Shown here one piece after another: positions 1 through 4,840 of a stretch of 7,848 bases of DNA. The position numbers and the translations under genes were made by a program. The notes beneath the pieces were generated by a model. The model was not told the origin of the DNA and did no database searches. It saw only the letters and a list, made by a program, of their open reading frames with translations. The stretch is from Candidatus Sumerlaeota bacterium (lineage in GTDB: Bacteria > Sumerlaeota > Sumerlaeia > MWCT01), in the NCBI GenBank assembly GCA_026398545.1, contig JAPLSR010000087.1, forward strand, positions 1 through 7,848. The letters are read 5' to 3'. Every line of letters starts with the position of its first letter. Within the stretch, counting starts at the first letter, position 1.

Positions 1-21
1 AAATTATCCAGCGGTTGCGAA

Positions 22-39
22 AATCTGTGGAATCTGTGG
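22..39. repeat. 9-bp tandem duplication in intergenic DNA
   Basis: AATCTGTGG occurs twice in direct succession (22-30 and 31-39), just beyond the 3' end of the minus-strand glycosyltransferase gene. Read on the minus strand it gives CCACAGATT repeated. From memory, CACAGATT-rich intergenic text recurs in many environmental bacterial genomes, so this may be one copy of a dispersed intergenic element. Only 46 bases are visible on this side, so its extent cannot be judged. Confidence 0.6.
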
Positions 40-46
40 ATTGATA

Positions 47-2011
47 TCAAGAGTTACTTTTAAGAATTTCCGCTTCTTTTCTTGCAAACTTACCTGTCAG
101 TAATGGGAGAAACAGGCAGGCGAGCAGGAGCCATGCGCGGAACTGAACGACTCGCAGGAGGATTTGCCGCATCCGCCCGGGCGGATTTTTATAAAGATAC
201 TGCGGACCGATGAGCGTTTTGTATTCCGCCCCATCGGGGATGGTCCAGTAAAGATGCATCAGGGCTATATCGGCATCCGCGCGCGGGTTGTATTGTCCCG
301 CAATGGCATGAAATCCCTTTGTTAATTCGGACGTGGCAAAATCCCAGCGCTGTGGCTCATCACGTTCATTCAAAAAGATGGGTTTTCCATCGAGGAGGAT
401 GCGGTAGGAGCCCAGCACCTTCAGGGCGAAGTGATATTTTCCCTCGATGGGCACATAGAGATATCCTCTGAATGTGCGGGGTGGGAGCGATGCCCCGACA
501 GGCTTTTCCTCCTCAATGTAAGTATGGCGCAGTGTATCAAGTCCCTGTCCGCGCAGAATAATGTGTGAGACTGACAGCACAAGCGCGAACAGTATGGCTG
601 GTATTAGAAGCCCCCGCGCCCCAGGAATCAGGCGGTTCAGCCATCCCTTTTCTCCAAGTCCCATCTCGCGTAAAAGTATGCCGAGGAGGAAGAGGGCGGC
701 GCCGAGGTGAAGGCTGAAAAGCACCGCTGACACTATCCCGCCGTGGCGTAAAAGATATAGCCATCCCAAGTCCAGCTTCCCCTGCGAGAGGAGAAAGAGA
801 TTTCCCTTCAGGGTTGAGAGTTGCGGGATGAAGAGAAACTCGTTCATTCCGCCCGGCAGCATGCCCCAGATGTCATTATTGAATTTATTCGGGCTGACCG
901 TGCTTCCCGTGAATTGCACAAAGAGTCCGGCGGCAAGGACTCCCAGTATAGTGATGCGTATCCAGCGTGCAAGTGAGCGCCATTTATCAAATACCTCAAG
1001 CGCCGGCAGCAAAAGGAGCGGCATGACCGGCAGAAGAAGCCTTGGACCCCAGCACCATCCTCCCTGCCAGGAAAACCATTTCGCCAGCATTGCAATTCTG
1101 ACAAGGACAATGCCTGCGCATAGTGAGAAGAGAAGGGGGAATTTTTTATGAAACCCCGTCAGTCCCATAAAGGCAAGGAGGACGGACGGTGAAAAGAGAA
1201 ACAGTCCGCGGCTCGGACTGAAGAGGAGCCCGAACATGCCGCTGAAAAAGGGCGAGGCGAATGCCTGCCGTTCATATCCCGGCATCAGGGCGTACCCGTA
1301 GTTGAATTGGTTGTAAAGCAGGACAAGGCACAAAAATGGCGCGGCGCCTGCGGCAAAGTGTGCAAGGAGAGACGCGGTTCTCCTGTGGTAATAGAGCATC
1401 CAGATGGCGATGGGAATGAGGAGAAAGGCAGTATCAATCTTTGTGAGCATGGCGGCGCCGAACATAAGTCCCGCGAAGGATGCGTTTATCGCCTTTCCGC
1501 CCGATGCCCGGTTAAGAAAGATTATGCAGGCAAGCAGCAGAAGCGCCGCGAGGGGCTCTGAGAAATACTGCCTGCTGTAAGGGAAAAATGTGGTGGCGAG
1601 TCCCAGTGCAAGCGCCCCGGCGAGAGCCGCCCTCCGCCCATATCCCAGCTCCCCCCCGAACTTATAAAATGTGAGGCAGAGCCAAGCCCCGATGAAGACA
1701 TTGGTTAGATGCGCCATGAACAAAATGATGAGTGAGGCATCCGCCGTGGCGGGGATAAATATCATGAACACACGGGCAAGAAGATACGCCGGAATGCCGA
1801 CGATGGATTGTCCGGGCATGTATTTGGAATGATGGTATCCGAGATAGGGTTCAATCTCAAGAGAGCGGCGCTCCACAAGGCTCTGCGTCTGACGGAAATA
1901 AAATATCTCATCGCTTGAATAAAATGCCTCCTTTGAATAGTCGCCGAGGAAAAGGGTATAGAACAAGATAAAGAAAATAAACAGGGCAAAATGTAAACTT
2001 CGCTCCCTCAC
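47..2011 (-). CDS. GT-C/GT39-like membrane glycosyltransferase with C-terminal PA14-like domain
   Basis: The product is a 654-residue multi-pass inner-membrane protein. It probably transfers a sugar from a polyprenyl-phosphate donor to an envelope acceptor on the outer face of the membrane. The first hydrophobic helix is at about residues 6-23. It is followed by an extracytoplasmic loop with an acidic pair (SSDE, D34/E35), where GT-C enzymes place their catalytic acid. A KYMPGQS segment follows near residue 63. Further family-like signatures are FSPSRGLFLFSPS and WGPRLLLPVMP. I count about 12-13 hydrophobic helices by eye, then a soluble segment at about 510-611 with PA14 character (GYLYVPIEGKYHF, LLDGKPIF, LTKGFHAIAGQY), then a last helix at about 620-640. 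The start is GTG at 2011, supported by GGGAG seven bases upstream. The gene is divergent from the aldolase. Donor and acceptor cannot be deduced. Membership of the fold is fairly secure, the precise family less so. Confidence 0.8.
   Translation of the reverse strand: MRERSLHFALFIFFILFYTLFLGDYSKEAFYSSDEIFYFRQTQSLVERRSLEIEPYLGYHHSKYMPGQSIVGIPAYLLARVFMIFIPATADASLIILFMAHLTNVFIGAWLCLTFYKFGGELGYGRRAALAGALALGLATTFFPYSRQYFSEPLAALLLLACIIFLNRASGGKAINASFAGLMFGAAMLTKIDTAFLLIPIAIWMLYYHRRTASLLAHFAAGAAPFLCLVLLYNQFNYGYALMPGYERQAFASPFFSGMFGLLFSPSRGLFLFSPSVLLAFMGLTGFHKKFPLLFSLCAGIVLVRIAMLAKWFSWQGGWCWGPRLLLPVMPLLLLPALEVFDKWRSLARWIRITILGVLAAGLFVQFTGSTVSPNKFNNDIWGMLPGGMNEFLFIPQLSTLKGNLFLLSQGKLDLGWLYLLRHGGIVSAVLFSLHLGAALFLLGILLREMGLGEKGWLNRLIPGARGLLIPAILFALVLSVSHIILRGQGLDTLRHTYIEEEKPVGASLPPRTFRGYLYVPIEGKYHFALKVLGSYRILLDGKPIFLNERDEPQRWDFATSELTKGFHAIAGQYNPRADADIALMHLYWTIPDGAEYKTLIGPQYLYKNPPGRMRQILLRVVQFRAWLLLACLFLPLLTGKFARKEAEILKSNS
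179..484 (-). other. PA14-like domain encoded within the glycosyltransferase gene
   Basis: This covers residues about 510-611 of the membrane glycosyltransferase. The order of short motifs fits a PA14 beta-barrel: G-Y-L-Y-V-P-x-E-G-K-Y-x-F, then a strand ending in LLDGKPIF, then L-x-K-G-x-H-x-I-x-x-x-Y, then a final strand ending in a tryptophan and proline (LYWTIP). PA14 domains commonly bind carbohydrate. Here the domain sits between two membrane helices, probably on the periplasmic side. The call is by motif only; a profile search was not possible. Confidence 0.55.
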
Positions 2012-2018
2012 CGTTAAT

Positions 2019-2023
2019 CTCCC
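2019..2023 (-). promoter_or_regulatory. Ribosome binding site of the glycosyltransferase gene
   Basis: Read on the minus strand this is GGGAG, seven bases before the GTG at 2011. It supports that GTG as the true start. Confidence 0.6.
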
Positions 2024-2176
2024 AATGGCACTGCAATGGGATTAATGGCTCATCCCGTTTTATTGTTCAAGTGTAAAAACCGTTTACGATTTCTCCTTGC
2101 AATCGGGTTTTGTTATTTATAGTTTTATATAACTTTGATAGTAAACGCAGTTTTATGGCGAACATTTTTTAAATAC
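2024..2176. promoter_or_regulatory. Divergent promoter region between glycosyltransferase and aldolase genes
   Basis: This is the only place where promoters for the two divergent genes can lie. The part nearer the aldolase (about 2097-2175) is clearly AT-rich, with TTGCAA at 2097-2102 and TATA-like runs at 2118-2132, but no single -35/-10 pair stands out. A short perfect inverted repeat, GTAAA-5nt-TTTAC, lies at 2073-2087 and could be an operator. AATGG recurs at 2024, 2035 and 2044. No gene, structured RNA or terminator is apparent. Confidence 0.35.
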
Positions 2177-2182
2177 AGGGGG
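2177..2182 (+). promoter_or_regulatory. Ribosome binding site of the aldolase gene
   Basis: AGGGGG sits nine bases before the ATG at 2192 and confirms that start, which also matches the usual N-terminus of the family. Confidence 0.6.
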
Positions 2183-2191
2183 TAATAAACC

Positions 2192-3319
2192 ATGCCACTT
2201 GTCACCTTGAAACAGATTCTGGATGAGGCGGCAAAGGGCGGCTATGGCGTCGGCGCCTTCAACGTCAACAACATGGAGCAGATTCAGGGTATCTTCAAGG
2301 CGGCGCAGGAACTTGAAAGCCCGCTTATTATCCAGGCAAGCTTCAATGCGGTCAAATACGCAGGGCTCGAATTTCTCAAATACCTTATGAAAGCCGCCAC
2401 AGAGACTTATCCGGATGTGCCGGTGGCGCTCCATCTCGACCACGGTCCGGATTTTGACCGTTGCAAGACCTGCATTGAACTCGGCTTCACCTCCGTCATG
2501 ATTGACGGAAGTCTTGATTACTCCAGCAAGGAAAAGAAGAAGCCGGCGCGCTCGTTCGAGGATAATGTCGCCGTCACGAAACAGGTGGTGGATTATTCCC
2601 ATCAGTTTGGAGTCAGCGTGGAGGGCGAGCTGGGCACCCTCGGCGGCATTGAGGATGAGGCATCCGCCCAGAAGGTCATGCTCACCGACCCCGAACAGGC
2701 AAATGCCTTTGTGGAGCAGACCGGCGTGGATGCCCTCGCCGTCGCCATCGGAACAAGCCACGGCGCTTACAAGTTCAAGGAAAAACCAATTATTGATATC
2801 GAGCGTGTCAAGACTATCCATGAAAAGATTCCCAACACCCCTCTTGTAATGCACGGCTCCTCCTCCGTCCCGATGGAGCTGACGGAGAAGCTGAATACCT
2901 TTATTGTTGTGTCCAAGGGTAAGGATGATGAGGGCGGTCCTTATATTGATTTCCTCGGCAAGAAGTATTATATCGACCAGGATTACAGCATTGCGAGGGA
3001 CATGGTCTATGACCTCTTTTTCAAAAACCGCCTGAAGAAGACGATGGGGGTTCCGATTGAGAGCATTCAGATGGGCATCAGAAATGGCGTGAGGAAAATC
3101 AATGTGGACACGGATGGGCGGTTGATGGTCACGACGGCAATCCTTGAAGTTCTCTATTCACAGCCTGAAAAGTTCGACCCGCGCGACTATCTCGAACCCT
3201 CCCGCGAGGCAATTTACAACATGGTCAAAGGCAAGATTCTCGCCTTCGGGAGCGCAGGTCGTTCGAAGGATTACAAGCCCAAATCGCTTAAGCGGATGAA
3301 GAAGGTTTACGAAAAGTAA
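2192..3319 (+). CDS. fba: Class II fructose-1,6-bisphosphate aldolase
   Basis: The product is a cytosolic, zinc-dependent enzyme of glycolysis and gluconeogenesis that reversibly cleaves fructose-1,6-bisphosphate to dihydroxyacetone phosphate and glyceraldehyde-3-phosphate. The TIM-barrel landmarks are present in order. HLDHG (81-85) gives the catalytic Asp83 and zinc ligand His84. SVEGELGTLGG (142-152) follows. AIGTSHGAY (185-193) holds zinc ligand His190. MHGSSSVP (220-227) holds zinc ligand His221. NVDTD (304-308) is the substrate-binding segment. The C-terminal tail (FDPRDYLEPSREAI, then FGSAGR) resembles the longer CbbA-like subgroup. At 375 residues it is somewhat longer than the roughly 340-350 usual there. 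The excess lies between SSVP and GVPIESIQ (about 228-285), where relatives have a short linker. All zinc ligands seen are intact, so activity is expected. The gene appears monocistronic, with its own upstream region and 78 bp before the next gene. Confidence 0.95.
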   Translation: MPLVTLKQILDEAAKGGYGVGAFNVNNMEQIQGIFKAAQELESPLIIQASFNAVKYAGLEFLKYLMKAATETYPDVPVALHLDHGPDFDRCKTCIELGFTSVMIDGSLDYSSKEKKKPARSFEDNVAVTKQVVDYSHQFGVSVEGELGTLGGIEDEASAQKVMLTDPEQANAFVEQTGVDALAVAIGTSHGAYKFKEKPIIDIERVKTIHEKIPNTPLVMHGSSSVPMELTEKLNTFIVVSKGKDDEGGPYIDFLGKKYYIDQDYSIARDMVYDLFFKNRLKKTMGVPIESIQMGIRNGVRKINVDTDGRLMVTTAILEVLYSQPEKFDPRDYLEPSREAIYNMVKGKILAFGSAGRSKDYKPKSLKRMKKVYEK

Positions 3320-3340
3320 AAATCCCTGCAAAAATCACTT

Positions 3341-3371
3341 CATAATTATCATAATTGCTATTTTTATCATA
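3341..3371 (+). promoter_or_regulatory. AT-rich direct repeats upstream of hicBA, possible promoter/operator
   Basis: The 78-bp gap before hicB holds CATAATT at 3341-3347 and 3350-3356, and TATCATA at 3347-3353 and 3365-3371. TATCAT at 3365-3370 is a fair -10 match lying about 28 bases before the hicB start, but no good -35 is found at the right spacing. The repeats could serve autoregulation or be simple AT-rich sequence. No terminator for the aldolase gene was recognised here. Confidence 0.3.
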
Positions 3372-3384
3372 GTCAAGTGTCCAC

Positions 3385-3390
3385 AAGGAG
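3385..3390 (+). promoter_or_regulatory. Ribosome binding site that fixes the hicB start
   Basis: AAGGAG lies seven bases before the ATG at 3398. It rules out the in-frame GTG at 3377, which would precede this site. Confidence 0.75.
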
Positions 3391-3397
3391 ACGCATA

Positions 3398-3607
3398 ATG
3401 ATTGAAATTGTTTTTCTGGTGGAGGAAGACCCTGAGGGAGGATATACCGCCCGCGCTGTGGGTGAGTCCATATTCACTCAGGATGATGACCTTCCTTCCC
3501 TCCGCGAAAAGATTAAGGATGCTGTGACATGTCATTTTCCCGATTCGGAGAAACGCCCCCGAATAATTCGTCTTCATGAAGTGCGCGAGGAGGTTTTAGT
3601 TCTGTGA
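3398..3607 (+). CDS. hicB: HicB-family antitoxin, short form
   Basis: The product is a 69-residue antitoxin expected to bind and neutralise the HicA ribonuclease encoded directly after it. The N-terminus (IEIVFLVEEDPEGGYTARAV) is the characteristic partial RNase H-like HicB fold. It is followed by a short helix (LREKIKDAV) and a closing strand (PRIIRLHEV). The protein ends there, with no helix-turn-helix or ribbon-helix-helix segment, so it probably cannot bind DNA through a separate domain as longer HicB proteins do. Short proteins of this type are, from memory, often mislabelled as 2-oxoisovalerate dehydrogenase in databases. Its stop overlaps the hicA start (GTGA), which implies translational coupling with antitoxin made first. 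The start at 3398 is chosen over GTG 3377 from the AAGGAG position. Confidence 0.85.
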   Translation: MIEIVFLVEEDPEGGYTARAVGESIFTQDDDLPSLREKIKDAVTCHFPDSEKRPRIIRLHEVREEVLVL

Positions 3608-3846
3608 AACTTCCCCGCGACATTACCGGCACAGAACTTTCCCAATCCCTGAAACGTCTCGGATATTCGGTTACTCATCAGACAGGTAGCCATATTCGGC
3701 TAACAACATTAAAGGATGGAGAGCATCATATTACAATTCCCGCTCATGACCCGATATGTATTGGCACGCTCAGCGCCATATTTCGGGATTTAATGGAACA
3801 TCACAAGATGGACCGTGATTCCTTGTTAAAGGAACTTTTATCATGA
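3604..3846 (+). CDS. hicA: HicA-family mRNA interferase toxin
   Basis: The product is an 80-residue toxin with the double-stranded-RNA-binding-like HicA (YcfA) fold. It is expected to cleave mRNA independently of translation when not bound by HicB. Visible landmarks are the opening helix (GTELSQSLKRLGY), then TGSHIRL with the presumed catalytic His30, then HHITIPAHDPICIGTL, which leads into the C-terminal helix. Its length is normal for the family and nothing suggests inactivation. It starts at GTG 3604, overlapping the hicB stop by four bases, with GAGGAGG (3587-3593) ten bases upstream inside hicB. The antitoxin-first order reverses the classical hicAB arrangement but is common for this subtype. 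The pair lies beside a decayed gene, consistent with a horizontally acquired cassette, although base composition is not obviously different. Confidence 0.88.
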   Translation: MKLPRDITGTELSQSLKRLGYSVTHQTGSHIRLTTLKDGEHHITIPAHDPICIGTLSAIFRDLMEHHKMDRDSLLKELLS

Positions 3847-3859
3847 AGGCGAGAATTAA

Positions 3860-4059
3860 CCATGCCCACCTTCAGGGCTTCATGTGCAGGAAATGATTGA
3901 GGGAGCGCAAAGAGCACTCACTCAGGGTATGATAACATCACGCCTTTCCAGGATACCGTCTCCGCCATGGCAAGGAGGAATCAATTTATGTCAGGGATTG
4001 ACGTCTCCATCAACCAATGTGGCTACTTGAGCGGGGCGTTTTCCGCAAGATCTGTTTAA
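3860..4059 (+). pseudogene. Remnant of a class I/II PLP-dependent aminotransferase (N-terminal part)
   Basis: No intact gene occupies the 220 bp between hicA and the TPR-kinase. Two plus-strand frames together read like residues about 40-110 of a fold-type I aminotransferase. The frame running through 3878-3925 gives LHVQEMIEGAQRALTQG. A one-base shift near 3922-3928 leads into the frame 3925-4059, giving GYDNITPFQDTV, AMARRNQFMSGIDV and CGYLSGAFSA, then a TAA stop at 4057-4059. Functional relatives read approximately G-Y-N-x-Y-T-P-F-x-G, then L-R-E-A-I-A-R-K, then GIDVDP, then T-x-G-A-T-G-A-F. The match therefore implies a frameshift plus small deletions, and complete loss of the PLP-lysine part of the protein. 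The remnant stops eight bases before the 3' end of the convergent kinase gene. The identification is by memory of the family pattern and needs a profile search. Confidence 0.62.
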
Positions 4060-4066
4060 TACACGT

Positions 4067-4840
4067 TCATACTTTCCTGCAGGATTCGAGGGCGGCAATC
4101 AGGTCTACCATGCGCTCGAAGCGGGTGGAGGGCTTTTTCTCCAGACATTTCATAACGATGACAGTCAGTTCCCTGTCCACATCCTTCATCTCCGGCGGTG
4201 CGGTGAAGATGTGATGATAAGGGATATTTCCCGTCCGGAAGGGCGGTATGCTGCTGAGCATCTCATACATTACGACGCCGAGGGAGTAAATATCGGAGGA
4301 TGGGGTGAGAGTTTTTCCTTCGTTTTGCTCCGGCGACATATATAGCGGGTTCCCGACGATGATATCCGATGATAGGTCGCGGGACTCCTCAAAGAATGTG
4401 GCGATTCCGAAGTCTGTAAGTTTGCAGACCTTTTCTGATGTGAGCAGGATATTGGCGGGTTTTATATCCCTGTGGATAATGCTTAAGCCGTGAGCGGCTG
4501 TCAGGGCGGAGGCGATCTGGAGCGTGAATTCGATAACGAGTTTCGGTTGCAGGCGTTTTTGCACCGCAAGCAGTTGTTTCAAATCGCCGCCATCCACATA
4601 TTCCATTGAGATGTATTTTCTGCCGCTTTCCTCACCGATGTCATATATCCTGACAATATTGGGATGAGAGATGCGTCGGGCGGACTTGACTTCCAGACAG
4701 AATCGTTCATGTGCCTTCTCATCCTCCGAAAATCTCTCCGAGAGGATTTTGAGCGCCACGACCTCATCAAGCTCCTTGTCATATGCCTTATATACCACTC
4801 CAATGGTGCCCCGCCCCACCTCCTCGATGAGGTCGAAACG
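4067..4840 (-). other. Protein kinase catalytic domain within the TPR-kinase gene
   Basis: The last 257 codons contain all eleven Hanks subdomains: nucleotide-binding loop, VALK lysine, helix-C glutamate, hinge (SMEYVDGGDL), RD-type catalytic loop (IIHRDIKPANILL), DFG, SPEQ, and the SDIYSLGVVMYEM segment. The RD arginine suggests control by activation-loop phosphorylation. Candidate sites there are the serines in EESRDLSSD. The domain ends at the very C-terminus, with no PASTA, transmembrane or other extension. Confidence 0.93.

Noticed and set aside
2153..2854. Open frame of 233 codons on the minus strand opposite the aldolase gene
   Set aside because: It is antisense to a clear enzyme gene, shows no recognisable family, and follows from the codon bias of the real gene.
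3320..3370. AT-rich region after the aldolase stop, considered as a rho-independent terminator
   Set aside because: It has a short T-run but no GC-rich stem before it; the repeats are direct, not inverted.
3377..3397. GTG at 3377 as an earlier start for hicB
   Set aside because: The AAGGAG at 3385-3390 would fall inside the coding sequence, and the extra MSTRRRI is not typical of the family N-terminus.
3843..3896. 17-codon frame whose ATG overlaps the hicA stop (ATGA)
   Set aside because: It is too short and lacks its own signal. More likely it is part of the decayed aminotransferase region or chance.
4031..4046. GCGG/CCGC inverted repeat just beyond the kinase gene, considered as a terminator
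   Set aside because: The stem is only four base pairs, with no proper T-tract on either strand, and it lies inside the aminotransferase remnant.
3972..4059. 23-codon frame starting at ATG 3988 behind a good AAGGAGG
   Set aside because: The AAGGAGG is explained by Arg-Arg codons of the aminotransferase remnant in the same frame, and the product matches the interior of that family rather than a start.
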